64,000 bases of DNA from JBBDQZ01 sp040905705 (GCA_040905705.1 JBBDQZ010000062.1:18412-82411), one strand, 5' to 3'. Numbered from the stretch's first letter, positions 52,692-62,827 are shown. Numbers and translations: made by a program. The notes: generated from the letters alone by a model not told the origin.

Positions 52692-55600
52692 ATGAAATTA
52701 CAACTGGAACGTGCAGCCGCTTTACTGTATGCAAAAAAGCCGAACCCGGACAAAATTTTGCAGGTGCTCAAACCGGTTTTAAAAAGCAAAAAAAAGGTAC
52801 ACTGGCTCGCCTATCACTATATGGGATTGGCATTGCTAATGAAGTGTGAGTATGAGAACGCAGTTAATTTCCTTCGGGAGGCGTTGAATCGGGGATCAGA
52901 TGAGCCTGAAACACATCATTCGCTTTCAATGGCATATATGGAGTTGGGGCAGTATCAAAAGGCAGAGGAGCATGGAAAAGTTGCGCTGAGGAAACGTCCG
53001 GAGTTTTTTAAAGCCTGGTTGAATCTTGGTGCGATTTATCGTGCACAGGCACGGCTGGATGAGGCATTGAAGTGTTATCAGAAAGCCAATCAATTGGATC
53101 CGCGTAGTGCGGGGGTAGCGTTTCGTATTGCTTCGATTTATCGTGATCAGGGAAATATTGATCAAGCGCTGGAACTGTTTGACATTGCACTGAAAATTGA
53201 TAGTGAGTATTTCGAAGCATTTGCGGAAAAGGCACGGGTTTTACAGAAAATACAAAGGTTTGATGAGGCCAGAGAGAGTCTGAATGTGATTCTTGAGAGA
53301 AATCCGAAGAATCTGGATGCCCGAGTGATGATGGCCGAGATTTACAGGGCGGAAGGCAAGTATGAGGAAGCAATTTCCAGCTACAATGATATTTTGTTGG
53401 ATCATCCGAAAAACGGGGCGGTAAGGGTTAATTATGCGCTCACACAACAGGAAATCGGTAGTTTTAATGAGTCTGAAAAAAATTATCTAAAAGCATTTGA
53501 ATATCAACCGGATTCTGTGGAATCGTTTTCCAATTATTTAATGGGGTTGCATTATAATCCGGAGCGGACCAAAGAAGAGATTTTTGAGGCTCATCTGAAA
53601 TGGGATGAGCATTTTGCACCGGCCAGGCGTCCGAATCGTCCCGTACCGCATGATAAAAATCCGGCCCGGCGTTTGCGGATTGGCTTCCTTTCAGGCGGTT
53701 TCTGGCGTCATCCTGTCGGGTGGATGATAACTCCGGGCCTGGAAAATCTGCCAAAGGAGCAATACGATATTTATTGCTATACAACTAATAACCTGTCGGA
53801 TAATCTGACCCGGCGGATTCATGCTATCTCAGATAGCTGGAAATCCGTAGTCGGATACAAGGATGAAATTATTGCCGGAATGATTCGCGACGATGAGATC
53901 GATATTCTGGTGGAGTTATCCGGGCATTCGGCTGATAACCGTTTGCGGACAGTAGTGTTGGAACCGGCACCTATTATAGTGAAATGGGTCGGTGGGTTGT
54001 TTAACACGAGCGGACTTCGGGCAGTCGATTATCTGATTACAGACCGATATGAAACACCGGCGGGCGAGGAACAATTCTATACGGAAAAGTTGGTGCGAAT
54101 GCCTGACGACTATATTTGTTTTTTACCTCCGGATTATGCTCCTGAGGTCAAGCCGCTACCGTATGATAGGAACGGACATATCACCTTCGGGTGCTTCAAC
54201 AATCCGACCAAAGTCAATTCGGTTCTGATTGAAAAGTGGGCCGGGATCATGAACCGGGTACCTCAAAGCCGGCTGTTGCTGAAAAGCAAACAGTATAGTA
54301 GCGAAATGTTTATCCGGCGAATCGTCGGACAAATGGAGGAGTTGGGAATTTCACGCGACCGCTTGATATTCGAGGGGCAGAGCACGCATCCCGAACTGTT
54401 GGACACTTATAATCAGGTCGATATTGCCCTGGATCCCTGGCCGTACTCCGGAGGGTTAAGCACATGTGAGGCGTTATGGATGGGGACTCCAGTGGTGACA
54501 TTGCCGGGACCTACCTTTGCGGGACGACATTCGGCCACCCATCTGATGAATGCCGGGTTCTCCGAGTGGGTGGTAGAGAGCTGGGATGCCTATATTGATA
54601 AAGCTGTGGAATTGGCAACGGATACGAAAACCCTGGCGGAAATACGGTCAGGGCTGCGGGTGAAAATAAGTCAGTCACCATTATGTGACGGCCAACAGTT
54701 TGGTAAGCATTTGGCAGCAGCATTTCGCACGATGTGGAAGCAATGGGTGAGCGGACAAGAAAAAGGGTCGGGCGTTGTCGCCTTGTCAGCTGTTGAAAAC
54801 AAAACCTTGGTCAAAACTGCAAACGGTAATGGTTCTGCTCCGGACATTTTGCAGGATAAACTTGTGGAGTGGAGAGACCACATTGACGTGATGGATTCAG
54901 CATTACCAAGCATGAGTCAGGTAAATTCAGTTATCCATACCTCCTCTTCACAACATGTTAATGATGAAGAAATCAGTACAAATGGACAGACTAATCATTC
55001 CAAAGTTCAAAAGGCCGAATGTGAAAATTCAAATGGGCCGGATTCTGGAATGCACCCGGGAAACAAGGCTGATGGAAATGATAAGCCGGAAAATGAAGGC
55101 CGGCCGAAACCATGGAAGATAGCAACCAACGACGAAGTCGTTATTTGTACACCGGCTGATTTGAATATGTTAACCCCGTATGTGCTATTGGAGCAGGAAC
55201 AATGGTATGAACCGGAGCTCGAATTTATTCGAAACTATATAGAGCCTGGGATGAATATCCTTGATATAGGGGCGGCGTTTGGTGTGTATGCATTGCCGAT
55301 GGCGAAACGAGCAGGCCCCGAAGGAAACGTGTATGCATTTGAACCGGGATCAATTGCACGTCTTCATCTGGAGATGAGTAAACTTGAAAACCGGCTGGAC
55401 AATCTGAATGTCATCAGCCGGGCAGTCGGTGACCGATCAGGCAAGGCGAAATGGGAAACTGCTGAAACACCAGAGTTAAACCGGCTGGACAATAACGGCA
55501 GCGATGAAGTCTCACTTGTTACACTTGATGCCTGGTGGGAGTTTGAGGATCGGCCGGAAATCAATCTGATCAAGCTGGACGTAAATGGAAATGAACTGGA

Positions 55601-58600
55601 TGTTCTGCAAGGTTCTGCCAAGCTTTTAAAAGAATGCTCTCCGGTAATATTGTTGGCCAGTGATGGTGGAGCACATTCCGATTCCAAAGTTGCCGGCTTG
55701 CTGGATCATTTTGGGTACCATTTGTTAGAATATGTACCCGGCCCGCAGTTATTGACCGATTATGACATGGAAGGGGATAGGGATCCCTATCTGTTGAATC
55801 TGGTGGCCGTTAAAGAGGACCGGTTGAAGGATTTTAAGCAACAAGGCTGGATTCATAACGAGGCTTTCGAGCCGAAAGAGCCGGAGGACGGTTTCTGGAA
55901 AAGTGCCCTGGGTGAATTGCCATGGGCTAAATCCATGATTTCGAACTGGGAAGAACAATCAAAGTTGCCACAAAATCGGGAATATGTGCGGGGGCTAGAC
56001 TATCTTTGTGCTGCCGAGGTTATTACACCGAAGGGCACTTCTAATCCAACACTTCGTTCTGAAAAGGCCGTACTGCTACTGGGAGCAGCTCAGATTTTGA
56101 TCCGGTTATATAATGACGGAACGCAATCCCCATCGATTGCCATGACACTCGTTCGAGTGCTTAATGCGCTGGGAAAAAGAGGTCAGGCGGTGGAAGTATT
56201 ACAAAAGCTGATAGAGCATACAAAGCCGGGGGAACTAAATATGATGTCCGAGCTTCCTTTTATGTTGCCGATGCCGGAATTGGATCACCTGCCGGTTAAG
56301 ACAAAACTTGACAACTGGATGATGACTCATGTCATAGAATCCTGGCTGCACATGTGTAACCATTCGAGTTTTATGAATGGTGAGAAAGAGAGAAAGTTGC
56401 TTAATGCCGTTGGAGGAAATGTCGAAAACTCTGCAATAACGGAAAAGAAATATTTGCTATCGAAAGTTCGGACAAATCCTGAACACGAACATGCCATAAG
56501 GCAATTGCCGGAAGGAATACTTCCAATACGTAACCGGTGGTTCTGGCACTTGATTTCAGAGAATAATACTTCGCCTGCCAGCAGAAGCAAAGCGATAGAT
56601 ATTATTGATATAAAGGAAATCAGGAACTACTCATACTCCGGTAAAGACAGTGTGGCCATCGTTATGCCCTGTATAGATAAAGAGAAAGGTTTGATAACAG
56701 CACAAAGTTTGTACAGGCGAGCGGGTATGCCGTGTAAAATTATCATTGTTTATGATTCGGAGAGATGCGGATTTATAAAAACACTAAACGATACCTGCAG
56801 ACAACTGGATGTCAGGTATGTGGTTTACCTGGCTCAAGATGCATTTGCCGGAAGAAACTGGCTTCAACAGGCTTATAACACGCTTGAAAAAACAGGAAAA
56901 GGATTGCTTGCCTTTAATGATGGGAAATGGCAAGGTATCATTGCATCCTTTGGAATGGTCCGCTTGTCGTGGGTGAAAAGTTTGTATGGAGACTCCGTAC
57001 TGTTTCAAGGATACAAGTCCCATTGTGCCGACGATGAACTGACCGCTATAGCACGAGCAGCCGATCAACATGTGTATAATCCACATATTTCTTTGATTGA
57101 AGTAGATCATGAAAAAGGAATGGCAGGAGGAGGAAATATATCGGACAGACAACTTTTTTTCGACCGGTATGCCGGGGGATTTGATGGGCTGGTACCCGTC
57201 GACAAACTAAGACAAATAGCCGGTGATTACCACATAAAAGATGTTAACAATAAAGCCGAACACTCGAAATTCGAGAGGGAAGGCCGTATTGGCGATGGTG
57301 ACAAACACGAATTACTGAGTCTGACACATCGCACACTCTCACCGAAAATGTATCTGGAAATTGGGGTTCAAACAGGCAAGAGCCTGGCATTGGCTCAATG
57401 TGAATCTATTGGGGTTGACCCCGAACCAATATTGACGGTACCTTTGCCGAAAGGGGCTAAAGTCATACCCGTGACAAGTGATGACTTTTTTCAAGATAAA
57501 GTTCCCATGCCCCGCTCACCGGATTTGATTTTTATTGATGGAATGCATCTGGTAGAATATGCCCTTAGGGATTTTATTAATACTGAAAAAATTGCATCTG
57601 CTGGAAGTGTAGTTGTCATTGATGATATAATGCCGGCTCATCCTGCCCAGGCGGAACGCAAGAGAAGCACCAGTGCGTGGGCAGGGGATGTTTGGAAATT
57701 GTGGAAGATACTTGAAGAGTACAGACCCGATCTGTATTTTTTGCCCGTGAATGCCTCTCCTACCGGGTTGTTATTCATCGCCGGCCTCGACCCGGATAGT
57801 CGCGTTTTGGAAAATAAGTATAATGAGATTTTATCAAAGTATAAGAGAGACCTGATACCACCCCGGGATATTCTGGAAAGAAATGATGTTGTTTCATCCG
57901 GGGATGATTTTATTACGGACTTTTTGGCTGCAATGAAGAAAGTCAGAAACCGGAATGCGGGTAAAAAAGAAGTTGCAAAGGTATTGAAACAAAAGTTTGG
58001 CAATAAATGTACCTGCCGGAATAATGACCGTGTTTTAGATCTGGATCGTGACAAAGTGGTTGTATACACTGCGATTACCGCAGGTTATGATACATTACAG
58101 GATCCGGAGTATGTTGCACCGGGAGTCGACTATGTGTGCTTCACAGATGATCCGGGATTAAAATCTGATGTATGGCAGGTGATTCCACTTGATGATGATG
58201 AAGCAGATGCTGTAAGAGTGGCCAAAATGCCCAAGATTTTACCGCACAAGTTTTTACCGGGTCACTCCATTAGTATTTGGGTAGACGGTAATATCAAACA
58301 TATTGGAGATGTCAGAACTTTGATTGAATCGAATCTGAATAACACCAATATGGCACTTTTCAAACATCCTGAAAACAGGACGTCTCTGAAAGAGGAAGTA
58401 GAGATTTGTATTCAGATGCGAAAAGATGATCCGGGTCTGCTTGCAAATCAGATGCATGTATACAAGCAGTTGGGGCTGCCTGCCGACGTGAGGGTTCCGA
58501 CCTGTATGATCATGTTAAGGCGCCATCATTGTGCCGATGTCAGGCTAACTATGGACAAATGGTGGAACGAAATTAAAAAAAGAAGCAGAAGAGATCAGGT

Positions 58601-59432
58601 CAGTTTTCCCTATGTGTCCTGGGTGAACAGTCTGAAATATAATCTGATCGATAATAATTCCAGAGATAATGAAGTTTTTCAGTGGCAGCCACATCGAAAT
58701 ATTGTTGCAGGACAACATACCACACCCAATAATCGACGTGTGACCATGTCTGAGAAATCACAGGAAAACGGTCACTATTCATCCGCCTATTTTCAACAGC
58801 GGAAAGAACTGGCAAAAACTTCTGCAAAAAAAATTCTTGAAATTATCTACTCTAAGATAGCTCCTGAATCTGTCATAGATTTTGGGTGTGCAACGGGAAC
58901 CTGGTTAGCTGAGTTTCGTGGTCTGGGAGTCAGGGATTTGTGTGGTATTGACGGTCCCTGGGTGAACAAAGATTTGCTGGAGATCAAAAGGGAAGACTTT
59001 TTAGTTCATGATTTCAATAAAAAAAATTACAAGCCAAAGCAAAAATATGACCTTGCATTGTGTATTGAAGTTGCTGAACATATCTCAAAAGATATGGGGG
59101 AAAAATTGGTGGCATCCTTGACGGAAGCAAGTGATCGGGTTCTTTTCTCTGCCGCCGTCAAAGCACAAGGAGGCACAGGTCATATTAACGAGCAACCTCA
59201 ACATTATTGGGCGGATCGATTCTTATCACACGGCTACGTCGCAGTAGATATGATCAGGCCGCTGATCTGGAATGATGATTCTGTAAATGTTATCTATAAA
59301 CAAAATATGCTGTTGTATGTAAAGAAAGGGCTTGCCGGTGATCCGAATTTGAAAGAGATGATCGTATCACAGAAATATGATCTGGATAAAATCCATCCGG
59401 AGTTATTCTGGATGAGGTCGAACCGAAAATAA
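52692..59432 (+). CDS. Giant multidomain glycosyltransferase/methyltransferase (candidate flagellin-glycan synthase)
   Basis: About 2246 residues from the ATG at 52692 (an in-frame TTG at 52668 would add eight). Domains in order: TPR repeats (~25-285). A GT41/OGT-SPINDLY transferase (~295-685) with GFLSGGFWRHPVGW (His340 matches the OGT catalytic-site His), ITFGCFNNPTKVNS and ALDPWPYSGGLSTCEALWMG. A low-complexity linker (~700-810). An FkbM-type SAM methyltransferase (~832-1040; DIGAAFG at 858-864). A GT2-like segment (~1321-1482; VAIVMPCIDKEKG). A second methyltransferase (~1527-1707; YLEIGVQTGKS, DLIFIDGMH). A DUF616-like glycosyltransferase (~1788-2000; VVVYTAITAGYD, SIWVDGNIKH). A third methyltransferase (~2032-2232; VIDFGCATGTW, LCIEVAEHI). 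No signal peptide or membrane span, so it acts in the cytosol. Flagellar context and the sigma-54 promoter point to flagellin O-glycosylation with sugar methylation. The acceptor and the sugars are inferred, not seen. Confidence 0.9.
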   Translation: MKLQLERAAALLYAKKPNPDKILQVLKPVLKSKKKVHWLAYHYMGLALLMKCEYENAVNFLREALNRGSDEPETHHSLSMAYMELGQYQKAEEHGKVALRKRPEFFKAWLNLGAIYRAQARLDEALKCYQKANQLDPRSAGVAFRIASIYRDQGNIDQALELFDIALKIDSEYFEAFAEKARVLQKIQRFDEARESLNVILERNPKNLDARVMMAEIYRAEGKYEEAISSYNDILLDHPKNGAVRVNYALTQQEIGSFNESEKNYLKAFEYQPDSVESFSNYLMGLHYNPERTKEEIFEAHLKWDEHFAPARRPNRPVPHDKNPARRLRIGFLSGGFWRHPVGWMITPGLENLPKEQYDIYCYTTNNLSDNLTRRIHAISDSWKSVVGYKDEIIAGMIRDDEIDILVELSGHSADNRLRTVVLEPAPIIVKWVGGLFNTSGLRAVDYLITDRYETPAGEEQFYTEKLVRMPDDYICFLPPDYAPEVKPLPYDRNGHITFGCFNNPTKVNSVLIEKWAGIMNRVPQSRLLLKSKQYSSEMFIRRIVGQMEELGISRDRLIFEGQSTHPELLDTYNQVDIALDPWPYSGGLSTCEALWMGTPVVTLPGPTFAGRHSATHLMNAGFSEWVVESWDAYIDKAVELATDTKTLAEIRSGLRVKISQSPLCDGQQFGKHLAAAFRTMWKQWVSGQEKGSGVVALSAVENKTLVKTANGNGSAPDILQDKLVEWRDHIDVMDSALPSMSQVNSVIHTSSSQHVNDEEISTNGQTNHSKVQKAECENSNGPDSGMHPGNKADGNDKPENEGRPKPWKIATNDEVVICTPADLNMLTPYVLLEQEQWYEPELEFIRNYIEPGMNILDIGAAFGVYALPMAKRAGPEGNVYAFEPGSIARLHLEMSKLENRLDNLNVISRAVGDRSGKAKWETAETPELNRLDNNGSDEVSLVTLDAWWEFEDRPEINLIKLDVNGNELDVLQGSAKLLKECSPVILLASDGGAHSDSKVAGLLDHFGYHLLEYVPGPQLLTDYDMEGDRDPYLLNLVAVKEDRLKDFKQQGWIHNEAFEPKEPEDGFWKSALGELPWAKSMISNWEEQSKLPQNREYVRGLDYLCAAEVITPKGTSNPTLRSEKAVLLLGAAQILIRLYNDGTQSPSIAMTLVRVLNALGKRGQAVEVLQKLIEHTKPGELNMMSELPFMLPMPELDHLPVKTKLDNWMMTHVIESWLHMCNHSSFMNGEKERKLLNAVGGNVENSAITEKKYLLSKVRTNPEHEHAIRQLPEGILPIRNRWFWHLISENNTSPASRSKAIDIIDIKEIRNYSYSGKDSVAIVMPCIDKEKGLITAQSLYRRAGMPCKIIIVYDSERCGFIKTLNDTCRQLDVRYVVYLAQDAFAGRNWLQQAYNTLEKTGKGLLAFNDGKWQGIIASFGMVRLSWVKSLYGDSVLFQGYKSHCADDELTAIARAADQHVYNPHISLIEVDHEKGMAGGGNISDRQLFFDRYAGGFDGLVPVDKLRQIAGDYHIKDVNNKAEHSKFEREGRIGDGDKHELLSLTHRTLSPKMYLEIGVQTGKSLALAQCESIGVDPEPILTVPLPKGAKVIPVTSDDFFQDKVPMPRSPDLIFIDGMHLVEYALRDFINTEKIASAGSVVVIDDIMPAHPAQAERKRSTSAWAGDVWKLWKILEEYRPDLYFLPVNASPTGLLFIAGLDPDSRVLENKYNEILSKYKRDLIPPRDILERNDVVSSGDDFITDFLAAMKKVRNRNAGKKEVAKVLKQKFGNKCTCRNNDRVLDLDRDKVVVYTAITAGYDTLQDPEYVAPGVDYVCFTDDPGLKSDVWQVIPLDDDEADAVRVAKMPKILPHKFLPGHSISIWVDGNIKHIGDVRTLIESNLNNTNMALFKHPENRTSLKEEVEICIQMRKDDPGLLANQMHVYKQLGLPADVRVPTCMIMLRRHHCADVRLTMDKWWNEIKKRSRRDQVSFPYVSWVNSLKYNLIDNNSRDNEVFQWQPHRNIVAGQHTTPNNRRVTMSEKSQENGHYSSAYFQQRKELAKTSAKKILEIIYSKIAPESVIDFGCATGTWLAEFRGLGVRDLCGIDGPWVNKDLLEIKREDFLVHDFNKKNYKPKQKYDLALCIEVAEHISKDMGEKLVASLTEASDRVLFSAAVKAQGGTGHINEQPQHYWADRFLSHGYVAVDMIRPLIWNDDSVNVIYKQNMLLYVKKGLAGDPNLKEMIVSQKYDLDKIHPELFWMRSNRK

Positions 59433-59596
59433 TTCTTATTCAGGGGGCGGCTTCCATATTTAAGTAATTTTGAGTCTCATCAGATTCTTCAATGGAGTCT
59501 ATGTATAAGCAGGAAGGTATATTGATTATGGAAAAACGGATAGATGTTCAATCATGGAAGCCCTCATATTTAATACCTTATTATTATGTCTAAAAA

Positions 59597-62500
59597 GTGA
59601 AGACCATTCAAGAAGTAAAAATTTACCGGTATCTGATTTTAGGGTCATTGGGGCTGTTAATAGTTGCTATGGCAACCTTGTATATTTGGATGGAATTGAA
59701 AGAGCCCTATCGTACACTGCATCAAGTGAACAAGCAGGTATATCGCCTTCAGACGGAAGCTTCCATGCACCTTGCCAATTATACTGTATCCGGCCACGTC
59801 CGGGATATACAGCGCTTTCGCAGTGTGTCGTTCCTCATTATTGAGCTGACGGATGCAATACGTCAAATTGAAGACAGGGAGCAGGATCAGCAATATTTTA
59901 GAGAGATTTTTGAACAAATGGGATTCTCGGAGCAAAGGATGCGACAATCCATGCGTTTGAGAAATCGTGTAGCGTTATTCCCGTTTTTATATGAGGGACT
60001 GGAAGTCTCAGGGAGTGTTGCCGATTATCAATCACAGTTAATGGACGTGGCTCGCAGATTGTTGCGGGATCACGTGAATGATCTGATGATTGCCGATAGA
60101 TATTTGGATTATCTGAGAGAACTTCAAAATATGAACCTGGAAAATCAGGCCTGGAATGAGGAATTTGAGAATGTGTTGGATCAGAAGGAGAAACAGTTTG
60201 ATTTTTATATCATCCTGTTTTTATCAGGAGTCCTTGTTTTCGGCTTTCTTTTCATCGGTTATATGAGCTATAATGTTGAAAATAGCTGGAAACGGTATGA
60301 AGAATCCTTGATCCGGTCACGTAATCGATATCAGGAAATGTTTGAACAGGCCGGTATCGGAATAGCGCAAACAAAAACAGACGGGAAACCGCTGTGGGTA
60401 AATTCGGCCGTTGCGAGGATTTTGGGATACTCTTCGGTGGAGGATATGTATCGTCGTGTCAAGGACTTCAGACGGATTTTTGTGGAACCGGAAAGACTGG
60501 CTGATTTTAATGAGGCGATGCGCATTAACGGCTATGTGAAAAATTTTATGTTTCAGGCATTTCAAAAAGAGGGAACAAAAATATGGTTATTGAGTAATTC
60601 CCGAACGGTCAAAGATGAACAGGGTCAAATTGTTTGTTATGAAGGTAGTTATCAGGATTATACACTCTATCTCAAGACAAATCAGGAGCTTCAATATCTG
60701 ACAACCGTGTTACGTGGTATGGTGCAGTCCATATATCAGTTGCTGCCGGATATGAAATTTGACAAAGCAATAAATGAGTTTCTTAAAATTATTGGCCTTG
60801 CAAGTGCTGCTGACCGTGCATATTTGTTCCGCAACGAAAAGTCTGGCTTCGGCCGTCTCAGCGAATTGAAGTATGAGTGGGTCCGAGTCAATTCTTTGAA
60901 ATCATTGCATAAGGCGGTTAATAAAAATATTCGGCTGGATAAGTTGAGTCAAGATTTGGCAAAACGTCTGACAGAGGGTGAAGTTGTGCAAATTGTATCC
61001 AATAATCTTGATGAAGGACCTCTTCAGAGCTTTTTAAAAAAGCAAAAAACACGGGTAATGATGCTGGTTCCTGTTCAGGTTGAGGGGCGTTTATGGGGTA
61101 TGATCGGTTTGGGTAACTGTTCAAATGATGATCAATGGCCGGAAGAGCTGGTTCAGATTATGAAGACACTTGCCAGTGCATTGGGCCATTATATACTTAA
61201 GAGAGAAATGGAGCAATCGATATTGGAAAGTGAGAATCGATATCGAACACTGGTCGGTAATATCCGTGAAATTGTTTTCCAGATTGATGGCAACGGTGTT
61301 ATCGATTATCTGAATTCCTCATGGGAAACCATAACCGGCTACCAGGTATCCGAAAGTATTGGCCGTAAGTTAACGGATTTTGTTCATCTGGATGAACGTG
61401 AAATTCTGGACAAGAGTTTTAGGAGAATGGTTAAAAAAGAAGAAGGGTTTTCCAACAAAGAATACCGGTTGACCACCAAAGAGGGAGATATACGCTGGCT
61501 GGAATGGTCGTGCAAAGTAATCACGGATAAGCAACATAAATCCCCGCATATTTACGGGACTTTGTATGATCTGACCGAGCGTAAAAACACCGAATTTACT
61601 ATGGAGCAGAATAGTCAACGACTCCAGGCGCTTATTGAAAGTTCTCCATTGATGATTTCGAGTCTGGATACTTATGGCCGGCTTACACTCTGGAACCGCG
61701 CTGCCGAGAAAAACTTTGGATGGAATCGCAATGAGGTGATAGGCAAACCGCCACCTCATGTACCGCCTCACCTTAAAGAGCAGTATTTTGCATTACTTGA
61801 CCGCGTTCTGGCCGGTGAATATATCTATGGAATTGAGCTTGAACGGAGGCGAAAAAACGGATCCGTTATTTACATCAGCATGTCGGCGGCTCCGCTGTAC
61901 GACATTGATGGCAGAGTTGAACAAGTGATTACCTTTTCTCAGGATATCAACGAAGCAAAAATATCCAAAGAAGCCATTAAAAAATCGCTTCGGGAAAAGG
62001 ATGTACTCCATGCGGAAATCCACCATCGCGTGAAAAACAATATGGCTGTAATCTCAGGTATGCTTTCTCTCAAGGCACAAGAGCAAACCGATCCCAAGAT
62101 TATTACACTGCTTAAGGATAGCGAAAACAGGATCCGCTCGATGTCAATGATTCATGAAAGATTGTACCAGATGGATACATTTGCAGAAATAGACTTCGGT
62201 GCATATCTGAAGGAGTTGGCAATTTATACTAAAAATTATTTTGGAGAATATGATGTTCCTGTTGAGACTACGGTGGAAGCTGAAGGTGTCTATCTTGAAA
62301 TAACACAGGCAATCCCGTGCGGATTGCTGGCCAATGAATTGCTTACAAACGGATATAAACATGCATTTGACAACCGGTCAAAGGGCAATATTCAACTTTC
62401 GTTCAAGAGGCAGGGAGATTACCTGGAATTGCTTTATCAAGATAATGGTAAGGGATTGCCCAAAGAGGTGATATCCCAAAAGAGCAATTATTCACTGGGT

Positions 62501-62599
62501 ATGAATCTGATTTGGGGTTTGAGTCAACAGCTTAAAGGAGACCTGGAGATACGAAATAATAAGGGAACTTATATCCGTCTTCTCTTCAAAGAGTTGTAA
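59597..62599 (+). CDS. Membrane sensor histidine kinase with PAS-GAF-PAS-PAS and HisKA_2 domains
   Basis: A 1000-residue kinase starting at GTG. Two membrane helices (~12-32 and ~202-224) bracket a ~170-residue, helical periplasmic sensor domain. The cytosolic part has PAS (~242-362), GAF (~370-545), PAS (~545-670) and PAS (~672-795; NRAAEKNFGWNRNEVIGKPP). The phosphoacceptor region is HisKA_2 (VLHAEIHHRVKNNMAVISGM; His809/His810), followed by the ATPase domain (LLANELLTNGYKHAF, DNGKGLP, GMNLIWGL). HisKA_2 kinases often pair with CheY-like or PhyR-type outputs, none of which is adjacent. It lies 165 bp after the giant gene and is convergent with fliC. Any link to motility is only by position. 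Confidence 0.88.
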   Translation: MKTIQEVKIYRYLILGSLGLLIVAMATLYIWMELKEPYRTLHQVNKQVYRLQTEASMHLANYTVSGHVRDIQRFRSVSFLIIELTDAIRQIEDREQDQQYFREIFEQMGFSEQRMRQSMRLRNRVALFPFLYEGLEVSGSVADYQSQLMDVARRLLRDHVNDLMIADRYLDYLRELQNMNLENQAWNEEFENVLDQKEKQFDFYIILFLSGVLVFGFLFIGYMSYNVENSWKRYEESLIRSRNRYQEMFEQAGIGIAQTKTDGKPLWVNSAVARILGYSSVEDMYRRVKDFRRIFVEPERLADFNEAMRINGYVKNFMFQAFQKEGTKIWLLSNSRTVKDEQGQIVCYEGSYQDYTLYLKTNQELQYLTTVLRGMVQSIYQLLPDMKFDKAINEFLKIIGLASAADRAYLFRNEKSGFGRLSELKYEWVRVNSLKSLHKAVNKNIRLDKLSQDLAKRLTEGEVVQIVSNNLDEGPLQSFLKKQKTRVMMLVPVQVEGRLWGMIGLGNCSNDDQWPEELVQIMKTLASALGHYILKREMEQSILESENRYRTLVGNIREIVFQIDGNGVIDYLNSSWETITGYQVSESIGRKLTDFVHLDEREILDKSFRRMVKKEEGFSNKEYRLTTKEGDIRWLEWSCKVITDKQHKSPHIYGTLYDLTERKNTEFTMEQNSQRLQALIESSPLMISSLDTYGRLTLWNRAAEKNFGWNRNEVIGKPPPHVPPHLKEQYFALLDRVLAGEYIYGIELERRRKNGSVIYISMSAAPLYDIDGRVEQVITFSQDINEAKISKEAIKKSLREKDVLHAEIHHRVKNNMAVISGMLSLKAQEQTDPKIITLLKDSENRIRSMSMIHERLYQMDTFAEIDFGAYLKELAIYTKNYFGEYDVPVETTVEAEGVYLEITQAIPCGLLANELLTNGYKHAFDNRSKGNIQLSFKRQGDYLELLYQDNGKGLPKEVISQKSNYSLGMNLIWGLSQQLKGDLEIRNNKGTYIRLLFKEL

Positions 62600-62661
62600 A
62601 ATATACCAGGCAGGAAGAATCGATAATCAAAACCAATAGAATAAACGGTTTTGTGAATATA

Positions 62662-62697
62662 AAAAACGGACTGCCCGGTAAAGGACAGTCCGTTTTT
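62662..62697. terminator. Bidirectional intrinsic terminator between the kinase gene and fliC
   Basis: The arms AAAAACGGACTG and CAGTCCGTTTTT form a 12-bp stem, extended by two more G-C pairs beyond a single mismatch, and end in T-runs on both strands. It serves the plus-strand kinase gene (63 bp away) and the minus-strand fliC gene. Confidence 0.88.
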
Positions 62698-62700
62698 CAG

Positions 62701-62774
62701 TGAGGGGTATTCTCCTGTTTACTCAAACCGGAGAATATGAGGGGTATTCTCCTGTTTACTCAAACCGGAGAATA
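62701..62774. repeat. Perfect tandem duplication of a 37-bp hairpin unit downstream of fliC
   Basis: Units at 62701-62737 and 62738-62774 are identical. Each contains TATTCTCC/GGAGAATA arms and inner GTTT/AAAC arms around ACTC, a 12-bp stem with one mismatch. They lie in the 3' untranslated region of fliC, before the terminator. Confidence 0.92.
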
Positions 62775-62785
62775 GGAGGTTTTCA

Positions 62786-62814
62786 TCCGGGTTATCCACT
62801 ATGGATAACCCGGA
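62786..62814. repeat. Perfect 12-bp inverted repeat 14 bp after the fliC stop
   Basis: TCCGGGTTATCC and GGATAACCCGGA flank a five-base loop (ACTAT). No T-run follows directly in the fliC direction. It is the first of four stacked hairpins after fliC and probably protects the mRNA 3' end. Confidence 0.8.
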
Positions 62815-62827
62815 AAGGAATAGATCA

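Noticed and set aside
52692..59432. Giant gene as a polyketide or nonribosomal peptide synthase
   Set aside because: No ketosynthase, acyl carrier or adenylation motifs; all recognisable modules are TPR, glycosyltransferase or methyltransferase.
62701..62774. Two identical 37-bp repeats considered as a CRISPR array
   Set aside because: The units are directly adjacent without spacers, only two copies exist, and no cas genes are present; they are hairpins after fliC.
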